From assembly GCA_015665415.1 (NCBI GenBank), contig JADFAE010000014.1, positions 124,001-188,000 on the forward strand: 64,000 bases of DNA. Direction: 5' to 3'. How positions within the stretch are numbered: the stretch's first letter is position 1; every line of letters begins with the position of its first letter. Source of the stretch: Roseobacter sp. (GTDB lineage Bacteria; Pseudomonadota; Alphaproteobacteria; Rhodobacterales; Rhodobacteraceae). The notes under the pieces were generated by a model. That model saw only the letters and a list, made by a program, of their open reading frames with translations. It searched no databases and was not told the origin of the DNA. Both the position numbers and the translations under genes were made by a program. Of the stretch, positions 7,572-16,542 are shown one piece after another.

Positions 7572-9772
7572 CTGAGTTTACGCTTTCCAAGGACGCAGAT
7601 GGCGTCGGCATCATCACCTGGGATGTGCCCGGAAAAACCATGAACGTGATGTCCTTTGATGGGCTCTCACAGCTGGAGGCCTGCATCGATCAGGCCTTGG
7701 CGGATGATGAGATCAAGGGCGTGGTGATCACCTCTGGCAAAGAGGGCACCTTTGCTGGCGGCATGGACCTGAACCTGCTGGCGGTGATGAAGGAAGAGGC
7801 CGGCGACGAACCAGCGCGCGGCCTGTTTGAAGGCACCATGAAAATGCATGCCCTGCTGCGCAAGATCGAGCTGGCCGGCATGGATGCCAAAACCAAAAAG
7901 GGCGGCAAACCAATTGCCTCTGCCCTGCCCGGCACCGCAGCCGGCATCGGCATGGAACTGCCGCTGTCGACGCATCGGATTTTTGCAGCCGAAAACCCCA
8001 AGGCCAAATATGGCCTGCCAGAAATCATGGTTGGCATCTTTCCCGGTGCCGGTGGCACCACCCGCATGGTGCGCAAGGTTGGCGCAATTGCCGCCGCGCC
8101 TTTGCTGCTCGAAGGCAAGATGCTGGACGTGAAAAAGGCCAAGGGTGCGGGCTATGTCGATGAGATCGCCACGGATCCCGTTGCTGCCGCCCGCGACTGG
8201 GTGCTGAACGCCTCCGGTGCCGATCTGGTGAAACCCTGGGATGCCAAGGGCTACAAGATGCCCGGTGGCGCGCCCTATCACCCTGCCGGCTTCATGAACT
8301 TTGTGGGTGCCTCTGCCATGGTACATGGCAAGACCCAGGGTGCCTTCCCGGCGGCCAAGGCGCTGTTGAGTGCCGTTTATGAAGGCGCGCTGGTGGATTT
8401 TGACACCGCCCTGAAGATCGAAGCGCGCTGGTTCACCTCCGTTCTGATGAACCCCTCCTCCGGTGCGATGATCCGCTCGCTTTTCCTCAACAAGGAAGCG
8501 CTGGAAAAAGGCGCGGTACGTCCCAAAGACATCCCCGATCAGCGGGTCAAAAAGCTGGGCGTGTTGGGTGCTGGCATGATGGGGGCCGGCATTGCGCTGG
8601 TCTCTGCGCAGGCAGGTATGGAAGTGGTGCTGATCGACCGCGACCAGGACGCCGCCGACAAGGGCAAATCCTATACCGAGGCCTATCTCGACAAGGGCAT
8701 GAAGCGTGGCAAGGTCACGGCCGAAAAGAAAGAGGCGATGCTGTCCCGGATCACCGCCACCCCTGATCTGGACGCGCTCAAGGGCTGTGATTTGATCATC
8801 GAAGCGGTGTTTGAGGACCCTGCCGTCAAGGCGGAGATGACCAAGAAGGTCGAGGCCATCATCCCCGAAGATTGCATCTTTGCCTCCAACACCTCGACCC
8901 TGCCGATCTCCGGTTTGGCCGAGGCCTCTGTTCGCCCGGAGCAGTTCATCGGCATTCACTTTTTCTCGCCGGTTGAGAAGATGTTTCTGGTGGAGATCAT
9001 CAAGGGCAAAGAAACCGGCCCCCGTGCGGTGGCCAAAGCGCTGGACTATGTGCGCCAGATCAAGAAGACGCCCATCGTTGTCAATGATGCGCGCTTCTTC
9101 TACTGCAACCGTTGCATCATTCCATACGTGAATGAGGGCGCGCGGATGATCACCGAAGGTGTGGCCCCGGTGCTGATCGACAATGCCGCGCGTCAGCTGG
9201 GCTTCCCGGTTGGACCAGTTCAGTTGACCGACGAGACCTCGATTGATCTCGGTGCCAAGATTGCCCGTGCCACCAAAGAGGCGATGGGCAATGAATACCC
9301 CGACAGCCCCGCAGACGAGATGATTTTCTGGATGGAAGATCTGGGTCGCATGGGGCGCAAGGCCAATGCCGGTTTCTTTGACTATGACGAAAAGGGCAAG
9401 CGTCTGGGCTATTGGAAAGGCATGCAGGACAAATACCCGCTGGCCGAGGATCAGCCTGACCTCATAGAGGTGCAGGAACGCCTGATGTTTGCCCAGGTTC
9501 TTGAGGCCGTGCGTGCACTGGAAGAAGGCGTGCTGGAAGACATCCGCGAAGGCGACGTGGGCGCTGTTCTGGCCTGGGGCTTTGCGCCTTGGTCGGGTGG
9601 CCCGCTCAGCTGGCTCGACATCATCGGCACGCCCTATGCGGCCGAGCGTTGCGATCAGCTGGCTGAGGCCTATGGCGAACGCTTTGCCTGCCCACCGCTG
9701 CTGCGGGAGATGGCAGCCAAGGGCCAGACCTTCTATGGCCGCTTCAACCCGGACGCGGCATCAGCGGCATAA
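7568..9772 (+). CDS. Fused enoyl-CoA hydratase / 3-hydroxyacyl-CoA dehydrogenase (FadB/FadJ-type)
   Basis: 734-residue multifunctional beta-oxidation protein. The N-terminal crotonase domain (about 1-300) contains LPGTAAGIGMELPLS and YGLPEIMVGIFPGAGGTTRM with catalytic glutamates. The NAD-binding Rossmann domain starts near 325 (LGVLGAGMMGAGIALVSAQ), and the 3-hydroxyacyl-CoA dehydrogenase signature HFFSPVEKMFLVEII follows near 460, then two C-terminal helical domains. It hydrates enoyl-CoA and oxidises the L-3-hydroxyacyl-CoA, feeding the thiolase encoded two genes upstream. Last gene of the operon, followed by a strong terminator. FadJ-like alpha subunits of this length pair with a separate thiolase, as here. 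Confidence 0.95.
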   Translation: MTEFTLSKDADGVGIITWDVPGKTMNVMSFDGLSQLEACIDQALADDEIKGVVITSGKEGTFAGGMDLNLLAVMKEEAGDEPARGLFEGTMKMHALLRKIELAGMDAKTKKGGKPIASALPGTAAGIGMELPLSTHRIFAAENPKAKYGLPEIMVGIFPGAGGTTRMVRKVGAIAAAPLLLEGKMLDVKKAKGAGYVDEIATDPVAAARDWVLNASGADLVKPWDAKGYKMPGGAPYHPAGFMNFVGASAMVHGKTQGAFPAAKALLSAVYEGALVDFDTALKIEARWFTSVLMNPSSGAMIRSLFLNKEALEKGAVRPKDIPDQRVKKLGVLGAGMMGAGIALVSAQAGMEVVLIDRDQDAADKGKSYTEAYLDKGMKRGKVTAEKKEAMLSRITATPDLDALKGCDLIIEAVFEDPAVKAEMTKKVEAIIPEDCIFASNTSTLPISGLAEASVRPEQFIGIHFFSPVEKMFLVEIIKGKETGPRAVAKALDYVRQIKKTPIVVNDARFFYCNRCIIPYVNEGARMITEGVAPVLIDNAARQLGFPVGPVQLTDETSIDLGAKIARATKEAMGNEYPDSPADEMIFWMEDLGRMGRKANAGFFDYDEKGKRLGYWKGMQDKYPLAEDQPDLIEVQERLMFAQVLEAVRALEEGVLEDIREGDVGAVLAWGFAPWSGGPLSWLDIIGTPYAAERCDQLAEAYGERFACPPLLREMAAKGQTFYGRFNPDAASAA

Positions 9773-9796
9773 TCCGGCTCAAAGCGCAAAAGACAA

Positions 9797-9832
9797 AACC
9801 GCCTCCCATGAAAATGGGGGGCGGTTCTTTTT
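9797..9832 (+). terminator. Rho-independent terminator of the beta-oxidation operon
   Basis: AACCGCCTCCCAT pairs with ATGGGGGGCGGTT (one G-U) around a GAAA loop, followed by CTTTTT. It lies 24 bases past the stop codon of the FadB/FadJ-like gene. Confidence 0.9.
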
Positions 9833-10232
9833 CAGGGCTACTCAGAGATCCCTATGACAGCGGATATCTGGTGCTCCAGGGGCTGGACATGCGATGCAGG
9901 ACAACGCGGGGTTTTGCTGTGCTTGGACCACTTGGGTCAGGCTCTGGTCGCTTGCCGAATGCCCAGCTTAGGTTGCATTGGATCATCGGGATTGATCGAG
10001 GCTCAAAAAGGGTGCAACTTAGTCCGAACGGCATGCCTCAGCCGGCATCTGAAGTGCGAGGGTACTCAAATATGACGTTAAGGCCGATCATTCTCCGTAA
10101 ACCGGCGTTTATCCCTCCCCTCCCGGTATCGCTGACCTTGAAGACTGACGGGACAACACCACCGGCCCCCTCAGAGGGTTTTGTTTCAACACCATTCAAT
10201 ATGCCTAGTGCGGACCAAAGGACGGTTTTTTC
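9833..10232. other. Gene-free stretch, 400 bases
   Basis: No frame here has both a ribosome site and protein-like composition. Frames of 92 and 144 codons cross it on opposite strands but begin or end inside neighbours. A small CCCT-CAG-AGGG hairpin followed by TTTTG (about 10171-10186) lies before the next gene. The promoter of the metalloprotease-like gene should be here, but I cannot place it. Confidence 0.4.
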
Positions 10233-11159
10233 ATGCGCATAATTGCCGTTTCTTTTACTCTTTGCCTGGTTTGTCTGGGGTCCTTTGCGGTCGCGCAGGG
10301 CGAAAATCATCACCAAGTGGTTTGCTCTATTGGTGGCTGCAAAGAAGTGAACATCGAAACACCGCGATATGACTCCGCCAGTTCATTTTCGGTTCAGCAA
10401 GTCTGGGAAGTTGTTGGTGAGGTAACTTCTGTCTCAGGCCTTCTGCCCAATTTCCAAGTTGTCGCGACGGGCGAAGTTGACAATGCTGCAGCTGTCATCA
10501 TCGAAGGCGAGCGATATCTGGCTTTCAACCCCGACTGGGTTTCCCAATACAAGTCAAATCCAAACGCGAAATGGCAGCTTTTGGGTGTAATCGCACATGA
10601 GGTTGGTCATCATTTACAAGGGCACACCATTACCGGCAGTGGATCTCGACCTCCTATCGAGTTGGAGGCCGACGAATATGCAGGTTTTGTATTGGCCGCA
10701 CTGGGCGCAACATTGGCTGAGGCACAATCGCTTTGGTCCAACTTACCTCCAAATGGCAGCTTAACTCATCCACCAAGGCACCAACGCCTTGCAGCCATTG
10801 AGCGGGGCTGGACTCGGCACAATGGCCATTCTCAGGAGACGGAAGAGGAACGGGAAGCGAAAGCGACCTTTAACCAAATGAGAGAGGAAGCCGAAGTAGA
10901 TGGAAACTGGTACGCGCAGTCATTTGTAGCGGATGCCTACCTATTGGGCCGTGGCGTCGCAAAGAACCCTGAAGAAGCCGCGAAATGGTATCGCAAAGCG
11001 GCAGAAGGAAACAGCACCGCTCAGTACAATCTCGGCATTCTGTACTTGAAGGGCAATGGCGTGCAAAGAAACGCTGGCAAGGCGATAGGCTTGTTCCAAA
11101 GGGCAGCTGCAGCGGGGCAACCAGACGCCAAGCGGGTTTTGAAGGAACTGGGGTACTAG
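10233..11159 (+). CDS. Secreted M48-like metalloprotease domain fused to Sel1 repeats
   Basis: 308 residues. A signal peptide covers about 1-21 (basic start, hydrophobic core, cleavage after VAQ). The middle domain carries HEVGHH in LLGVIAHEVGHHLQGH (zinc ligands and catalytic Glu) and the downstream ELEADEYAG glutamate ligand, the two hallmarks of M48-type gluzincins. After about residue 205 come Sel1-type solenoid repeats (YLLGRGVAKNPEEAAKWYRK, then YLKGNGVQRNAGKAIGLFQR). It should act in the periplasm as a small zinc peptidase or chaperone-protease with a protein-binding tail. Base composition is more AT-rich than the fatty-acid genes before it. It stands alone. Substrate unknown. Confidence 0.85.
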   Translation: MRIIAVSFTLCLVCLGSFAVAQGENHHQVVCSIGGCKEVNIETPRYDSASSFSVQQVWEVVGEVTSVSGLLPNFQVVATGEVDNAAAVIIEGERYLAFNPDWVSQYKSNPNAKWQLLGVIAHEVGHHLQGHTITGSGSRPPIELEADEYAGFVLAALGATLAEAQSLWSNLPPNGSLTHPPRHQRLAAIERGWTRHNGHSQETEEEREAKATFNQMREEAEVDGNWYAQSFVADAYLLGRGVAKNPEEAAKWYRKAAEGNSTAQYNLGILYLKGNGVQRNAGKAIGLFQRAAAAGQPDAKRVLKELGY

Positions 11160-11386
11160 CTTGAGACCTCCCGCTTGAGTGGGGGGCCTTAGGCAAATTG
11201 GCGGGTTGGAACACTGCAATTCAGCAAGCCAACGCACAAGAGCAGCACAACCAGACGCTGGCAAGCCTCCAAAGTCTACCTTGGTGCAAAGCAGGCATTC
11301 AAGATCAGGCAACCGCCCGCAGTCAGCCGACCTTGGACAGTTGCTTTCTGCTCGATAGCCCCGGCTGTCATGCCAGGTTGCTGGTT

Positions 11387-12058
11387 TTAGATCGGAAAGC
11401 TGCCGTGGGGCATGGCGGGAATGCCGACGCTGGTCATCAGGGTCTCTGTCAGCGACATCGCCGAAATCAGCTCTTGGGCTTCCTCGATAGGCAGGACGCG
11501 GTACATGTCCTCTTGCAGCTCAACGCCGATGGTCAACAGATCGCGCGGTGCGGGGCAATAGCCCAGCAAACCCGCCTCAAGATAAATCACCTCATCCTGC
11601 TCAAAACGCGGTGTCACCAGATGCAGTGCATCGCTTGGGTGCAACCGGCAAATGCCGCGATAGCCATCCAGGGTCGAGGCCGGCACCACAGCAAAGGGAT
11701 CGCCCTGATGGTCGGTAATCAGATCGCTCTCCATCAGCACGCCCTGATCCGGCATCAGCCACATCGGTACCCGGTTGTTCAGCGCATCCCGCGGCACATG
11801 CATCGGGCAACGAGTTGGGTCGATGAACCCCGCATCCAGATGCACGGTCTCGCGCACCATTTCCACCACGGTCTGCATGCCGTGATCAAAGGTCAGCACC
11901 TGATCGCCAGCACAAATCGCCTCAACCGGACGCCAACCAAGGTTGGAGGCCACATGGGTGCCAGAGAGGAAACCGCCCTGCCCCACCGAGACCGGTGGGA
12001 TGGTCAGCTCCTGACCCGGGGCACTGCGCTTTTGAAACCAATCCAGCATCTCGATCAC
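11387..12058 (-). CDS. Hint-domain (hedgehog/intein-like) protein
   Basis: 223 residues. The stretch FLSGTHVASNLGWRPVEAIC followed by AGDQVLTFDHGMQTV matches the start of the Hint fold shared by inteins and hedgehog autoprocessing domains and common in roseobacter surface proteins (usual form: C/S-F-x-x-GT-x-I-x-T, then R-x-V-E-x-L-x-x-GD). The residue before GT is Ser where many have Cys-Phe. VPASTLDGYRGICRLHPSDA fits the later Hint strands. There is no signal peptide and no attached exoprotein. Many such proteins are short and free-standing. Whether it self-cleaves cannot be told. It is followed at a distance on the same strand by no clear partner. Confidence 0.75.
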   Translation of the reverse strand: MIEMLDWFQKRSAPGQELTIPPVSVGQGGFLSGTHVASNLGWRPVEAICAGDQVLTFDHGMQTVVEMVRETVHLDAGFIDPTRCPMHVPRDALNNRVPMWLMPDQGVLMESDLITDHQGDPFAVVPASTLDGYRGICRLHPSDALHLVTPRFEQDEVIYLEAGLLGYCPAPRDLLTIGVELQEDMYRVLPIEEAQELISAMSLTETLMTSVGIPAMPHGSFPI

Positions 12059-12184
12059 TCCTCTGCGGCGCTGTCGTCCTATACGCCCTCTGCAAAGAGG
12101 AGCCCGGCGATGGCGCTCAATTCCTTGTCTGCGCAGAGCTTTACCGGAAGATCCTGGAGATCTTGGACCCGGCTTTCTGCGCCG

Positions 12185-12853
12185 TTAATCCAAGGCTAGA
12201 TCGAAATCGTTAAAAGAATATTCAAATCGCTCGATTTCTTCGCCGCAGGCCTGCGCAATCGCAGCTTTGGTTTCGGCGTCATAATAGCCACGCCAATCGC
12301 GCAGCCGATCAGAGCGGTTTTCAACCGGCAGAGTGAGGTCAAAACCGAGGTGCTGGAACAGCGGCACGGCGTCGCGCTGAAAGTGTTCGATGCGGATATA
12401 GGTCTGACATTGCTCGGTCCCGTCGGCATGGCGCATATAGCTCGGGGCCTGGCTGTGCTCAAGACTGCGCAGGATCAGCGGTGAGAGGGTAAATTCGCGA
12501 AAGTCCAATGCCTTGGCCATACCGACAGCCGAGTGGCCAAAGCTCTGCTCGCGCAGCCAGTGGTAGTAGCTAACGGCGCGGTCCCAGGGGTTGCGCACCA
12601 GGGTAAAGGTAAACAGATCCCGCAGTTCCTCCTCCGGGATCAGCCCGGCGATGTCGGAGAGCGTAGAGTGTTTCCACAACCGCCCGGCGGTCTGTACATC
12701 CTGAAGTCGCCGACGTCGTTTCTTGGCCTTGGGGGTATCGCCAAGCATCATGTCATCGCGCATTGCCCGCGCTTCCAGTGCCAGCGCCAGCGCAGTCCCC
12801 CCGGTTTTAGGGATATGGATAAACAGATATTTGCGGCCGCGCGACAGGATCAT
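12185..12853 (-). CDS. Sulfotransferase family 2 domain protein
   Basis: 222 residues with both PAPS-binding loops: KYLFIHIPKTGGTAL (5'-phosphosulfate loop, near residue 8) and TLVRNPWDRAVSYYHWLRE (3'-phosphate loop, near 85). These enzymes transfer sulfate from PAPS to carbohydrate or other hydroxyl acceptors. In roseobacters they often lie among polysaccharide or surface genes, but no glycan gene is visible here. The stop is at 12185-12187. The Hint-domain gene lies about 125 bases downstream on the same strand, so the two may be co-transcribed. Acceptor unknown. Confidence 0.87.
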   Translation of the reverse strand: MILSRGRKYLFIHIPKTGGTALALALEARAMRDDMMLGDTPKAKKRRRRLQDVQTAGRLWKHSTLSDIAGLIPEEELRDLFTFTLVRNPWDRAVSYYHWLREQSFGHSAVGMAKALDFREFTLSPLILRSLEHSQAPSYMRHADGTEQCQTYIRIEHFQRDAVPLFQHLGFDLTLPVENRSDRLRDWRGYYDAETKAAIAQACGEEIERFEYSFNDFDLALD

Positions 12854-12996
12854 GGCGTGAGGCTACGCCAGCAGAAGACAGAAGAAAACGCCTTGCGAAG
12901 GAAGACTAAACAGGCACTGGTGAGTAACATTCTAGTATTAGCACCTGTTTCAAGCTAAGGCTTATCAGAACACGAGCGAGAGTATGGAAAGTTGCA

Positions 12997-13620
12997 ATGT
13001 TCAAGCTAGTCCTTATTCCTTTGATGATGATTTCTGCGTCATCAACCTGGGCACAATCGGTGGTAGGTTCTTTCGAAAAGGAAGGATCAAGAATCTCACT
13101 GCTCTTTGACGGTCGCTGGGGCGTAGTTCACGACGGAGAAGTTGAATGCAGAAGCATGCCTCACAACTACGTCTGTATTGAGAAAGCGACCCAGTTTTCC
13201 GAAGAACAAGATCTTGCACCAATTGACGTTGACTTAAAAGAGTTCTCATTTGCGGACATGGGTGTTTCTGTCGGGCGATCTTGGGGATCAGTTCAGAGCA
13301 CCCCTGTTGGTGTTTCCAGACATTTCTCCAAAGCATTGTCTTCGGTCTACAAGGTTCCAATCGGCCGCGTTAGACTACTGTCAACCGAAACTGGCACCAT
13401 TGGAAATTTCCAATTTTTTCGGTACGAGTTCCTTATTGATTTGGATAATGGCCCGATATGGTCAACCATAACTCGACTAAAAGATAGCAGTCGAACCGTG
13501 GATGCAGGCACCCATGTCTATGGAGAGATATGGGCAACAAGTCCTGAGATGGATATTGTTCGCAGGGATTTTCATAGTCGTCTTCTAGAAAACTTGCCGT
13601 TGGACTGGGTGAATGGATAA
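12997..13620 (+). CDS. Secreted hypothetical protein, AT-rich
   Basis: 207 residues with a clear signal peptide (about 1-19; MFKLVLIPLMMISASSTWAQ, cleavage near AQS). The mature part has two Cys (in ECRSMPHNYVCIE) that could form a disulfide, and alternating hydrophobic stretches suggesting beta structure. I do not recognise a family. Base use is visibly more AT-rich than the surrounding genes, and codons such as TTA, AAA and AGA are frequent, hinting at acquisition from elsewhere. It stands between oppositely oriented genes with no operon partner. Likely periplasmic, function unknown. Confidence 0.7.
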   Translation: MFKLVLIPLMMISASSTWAQSVVGSFEKEGSRISLLFDGRWGVVHDGEVECRSMPHNYVCIEKATQFSEEQDLAPIDVDLKEFSFADMGVSVGRSWGSVQSTPVGVSRHFSKALSSVYKVPIGRVRLLSTETGTIGNFQFFRYEFLIDLDNGPIWSTITRLKDSSRTVDAGTHVYGEIWATSPEMDIVRRDFHSRLLENLPLDWVNG

Positions 13621-13748
13621 AACGCACTAACCACCTGAATTAATGTCGTCTTTTTGGAAAATTGACGCATGGATGTTTAAAATTTGTGGCGATAGGGCTC
13701 CCAGTGAGAATTCGCGCCCCCTCACTCCGAGACCTGCGGTACAACTTG

Positions 13749-14711
13749 TCACGCCCCCTTGGCCGACCGCAATGCCAGGGTCGAACCTGCCACCACGATC
13801 AGCAAAATCCCCAGCATCTGCCAGAAATTGAGCACCTGCCCGTAAGCAATCCAGGCAATCGCCGGGCCCACCAGCAGCACCGAATATTCAAACACCGCCA
13901 CAAAGGATGCCTCACCCAGCTGATAGGCCTTGGTGATCAAAAACACGCCCCCCACGGCTGCAAAGCCCTGCAATAGGATCAAATGCGACATCTCCCAGAC
14001 CGGCCAGACCCAGCCGCGGGTGACAAACCCTTCGGCCCCCTCTGGCACCGGCAGTGGCCAGATCTCAATGCCAATCAGGAACAGCCCGCCGATCACCCCC
14101 TGCGCCAGCAGATAGATGAACAGCATCGACACCGTGCTCTCCTCTTTGCACATGGTGCCGGTCACGATGGATCCCAGCGCATAGAAAAAGCCGCCTGCCA
14201 CCGGCAAGAGGATCATCCAGTCAAAGGCCGAAACGTCCGGTTGCAGCACAAACAACACCCCGACAAAGCCGCCGATGACTGCTGCAATACGCACCTTGCC
14301 AATGCGCAGCTTCAAAAACAAAACCGAAACCACAACGATGATGATGGGTGAGGTAAACAGCCCCGCCAGCGCCTGCGCAATGGGCATCAGAGCCACCGCC
14401 GAGAAATAAAACACCATCGAAATTGCGACCAGCATGGCCCGCAGCGTGACTGCGCCAAAGCGACGCGGCCGCATACCGCCAAAGCCCATTTTTGCCATCC
14501 ACCACAGGATCGGCAGCGCCACCAGGGTGCGCAGCATATAAAACTGGCCCAGCCCAATGCTTTCAGCCATCAGAGGCACCGCATTGTCGGTGACACCAAT
14601 GATTGCCATGGCGGCCAACATGGCCTGAGCAGCCGAAGTTTGATTGCCCGCAGCGCCGGGAAGAGATGCAACGTGTTTCATATCTCTTCCAATGCCCGCA
14701 ACTTTCATCAT
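13749..14711 (-). CDS. DMT-superfamily (EamA) transporter
   Basis: 320 residues with about ten hydrophobic helices in two repeats of five, the EamA/DMT arrangement. The first repeat includes GVTDNAVPLMAESIGLGQFY and ALPILWWMAKMG, and the second starts around 165 after FDWMILLPVAGGFFYALGSI. Members export amino acids, nucleobases or other metabolites across the inner membrane. I chose the first ATG because GAGG lies seven bases before it. It is divergent from the acyl-CoA synthetase gene and the two starts are separated by about 50 bases, so they share a promoter region. Substrate unknown. Confidence 0.9.
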   Translation of the reverse strand: MMKVAGIGRDMKHVASLPGAAGNQTSAAQAMLAAMAIIGVTDNAVPLMAESIGLGQFYMLRTLVALPILWWMAKMGFGGMRPRRFGAVTLRAMLVAISMVFYFSAVALMPIAQALAGLFTSPIIIVVVSVLFLKLRIGKVRIAAVIGGFVGVLFVLQPDVSAFDWMILLPVAGGFFYALGSIVTGTMCKEESTVSMLFIYLLAQGVIGGLFLIGIEIWPLPVPEGAEGFVTRGWVWPVWEMSHLILLQGFAAVGGVFLITKAYQLGEASFVAVFEYSVLLVGPAIAWIAYGQVLNFWQMLGILLIVVAGSTLALRSAKGA

Positions 14712-14759
14712 TATCTGTCCTCAAACCGACATACCAAAAGAATCATGGGAGGAAAGCTG

Positions 14760-16388
14760 ATGGGATGGATGGCTGACGAAGCAGGTCTGGAAAAAACCGC
14801 AGCAAATTACGTACCGCTGACCCCATTGTCGCACCTGCGCCGGGCAGCACATGTCTTTGCCGACGTGCCCGCCGTAATCTATGGCACCCACCGAAAGACC
14901 TATGCCGCCTATTACGACCGTTGCACCCGGCTGGCTTCTGCGCTGGCAGGCATGGGGGTGAAACCCGGTGATGTGGTGGCCACCCTGATCCCCAACCTGC
15001 CGGCCCAGGCTGAGGCGCATTTTGGCGTGCCCGCCTGTGGCGCCGTGCTCAACACCATCAACACCCGGCTCGATGTCGATACGGTGGCCTATATCTTTGA
15101 TCACGGTGAGGCCAAGGTGGTGCTGGTGGACAGCGAATTCCTGCCTCTGGCCGAGGCCGCCCTGGAGCGGGTGGAGGGCAAGCCGCCGCTTTTGATCGAA
15201 GTGCCAGACACCCAGGCCGGCTTTGAGGCCTCGGGCCGCCACCCAATCTATGAAGACGTGTTGGGCAACACAGAGCATGATTTTGAATGGATCATGCCGC
15301 AGGACGAATGGGAAAGCCTGGCGCTGAACTACACCTCAGGTACCACCGGCCGCCCCAAAGGCGTGGTCTATCACCATCGCGGTGCCTATCTGATGACCAT
15401 GGGCACGGTGATTTCCTGGCGCATGGTGATGAACCCCGTCTATCTGGCAATCGTGCCTCTGTTTCACTGCAATGGCTGGAACCACACCTGGATGATGCCG
15501 GTGCTGGGCGGCACCTTGGTCTGCTGCCGCAATGTGACTCCAAAGTCGATTTATGATGCCATCGGCGACCACGGTGTCACCCATTTTGGCGGCGCACCCA
15601 TCGTGCTCAACCTGCTGGTCAACGCCAAGGAAGAGGAACGCCGCGCCTTTGACCACACCGTCGAAGTCTTTACCGCCGGTGCCCCCCCTGCACCTGCCAC
15701 GCTGCAAAAGATCGAGACCCTGGGCTTTCACGTCACCCAGGTTTACGGTCTGACAGAGACCTATGGCCATGTCACCGAATGCCTGTGGAAAGGCGACAAA
15801 TGGGACCACCTGGATCATCAGGGCCGCGCTGCAATCAAGGCGCGCCAGGGGGTGGCCTTCCCGATCATGGATGACATCACCGTGCTCGACGATCAAATGC
15901 AACAGATCGCCAAGAATGGCAGCGATCAGGGCGAAATCGTGATGCGCGGCAACTCGGTGATGAAGGGCTATCTCAAGAACCCCGAAGCCACCACCGAGGC
16001 CTTTGAGGGCGGTTACTTCCATTCCGGCGATATCGCGGTGCAACATCCCGATGGCTACATCCAGATTGCCGACCGGGCCAAGGACATCATCATCTCGGGC
16101 GGCGAGAATATTTCATCGGTGGAGGTCGAGGGCGTCTTGATGGGGCATCCGGCGGTGAACCTGGCCGCGGTGGTGGCAAAACCCGACGAGAAATGGGGCG
16201 AAGTCCCCTGCGCCTTTGTTGAACTGAAAGAGGGCGCAGAGGTTGATCAGGCCGACCTGATCGCCTTTGCCCGCGAGACTTTGGCGGGATTCAAAGCACC
16301 AAAACGGGTGATCTTCCAAGAGCTCCCCAAGACCTCCACCGGCAAGATCCAGAAGTTCCAGCTGCGTGAGGCGGCAAAAGCGTTGTAG
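14760..16388 (+). CDS. Acyl-CoA synthetase (AMP-binding, ANL superfamily)
   Basis: 542 residues. The start at 14760 has GGGAGG eight bases upstream, while an open frame extending back to 14640 lacks one. Motifs in order: A3 phosphate loop TSGTTGRPKGVVYHH (near 196), A5 YGLTETYGH (near 330), A7 YFHSGDIAV (near 420), A8 IADRAKDIIISGGENISSVE, and A10 lysine in PKTSTGKIQKFQL near the C-terminus. It activates a carboxylic acid to acyl-AMP and then acyl-CoA. The size and motif set fit medium-chain or DmdB-like (methylmercaptopropionate) ligases, and the sequence alone does not separate these. It could feed the beta-oxidation genes at the left end. Confidence 0.92.
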   Translation: MGWMADEAGLEKTAANYVPLTPLSHLRRAAHVFADVPAVIYGTHRKTYAAYYDRCTRLASALAGMGVKPGDVVATLIPNLPAQAEAHFGVPACGAVLNTINTRLDVDTVAYIFDHGEAKVVLVDSEFLPLAEAALERVEGKPPLLIEVPDTQAGFEASGRHPIYEDVLGNTEHDFEWIMPQDEWESLALNYTSGTTGRPKGVVYHHRGAYLMTMGTVISWRMVMNPVYLAIVPLFHCNGWNHTWMMPVLGGTLVCCRNVTPKSIYDAIGDHGVTHFGGAPIVLNLLVNAKEEERRAFDHTVEVFTAGAPPAPATLQKIETLGFHVTQVYGLTETYGHVTECLWKGDKWDHLDHQGRAAIKARQGVAFPIMDDITVLDDQMQQIAKNGSDQGEIVMRGNSVMKGYLKNPEATTEAFEGGYFHSGDIAVQHPDGYIQIADRAKDIIISGGENISSVEVEGVLMGHPAVNLAAVVAKPDEKWGEVPCAFVELKEGAEVDQADLIAFARETLAGFKAPKRVIFQELPKTSTGKIQKFQLREAAKAL

Positions 16389-16542
16389 CGGTCCCTGACA
16401 ACCGCCCATTACCCTGATGCCCACGGGTTTGGGGATAAAAAATACCAGCAGAGGTGGCATTTGGCCCGCAAACCCATTTGCCGCCTCCCCGGCCTGCGTG
16501 CTACGATCTGTGCAATGAAAACAGGCAGAACAGGCAGGCGGA

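Noticed and set aside
10038-10316. 92-codon minus-strand frame upstream of the metalloprotease gene
   Set aside because: Runs into the start of the secreted protein gene, has no ribosome site, and the composition is not protein-like enough to claim.
11198-12199. 333-codon plus-strand frame over the Hint gene
   Set aside because: Overlaps the Hint gene on the other strand, lacks a good ribosome site and has antisense-like composition.
14760-16388. Naming the acyl-CoA synthetase DmdB and the long dehydrogenase DmdC
   Set aside because: No DmdA or DmdD gene in view and these families overlap with general fatty-acid enzymes; sequence alone cannot decide.
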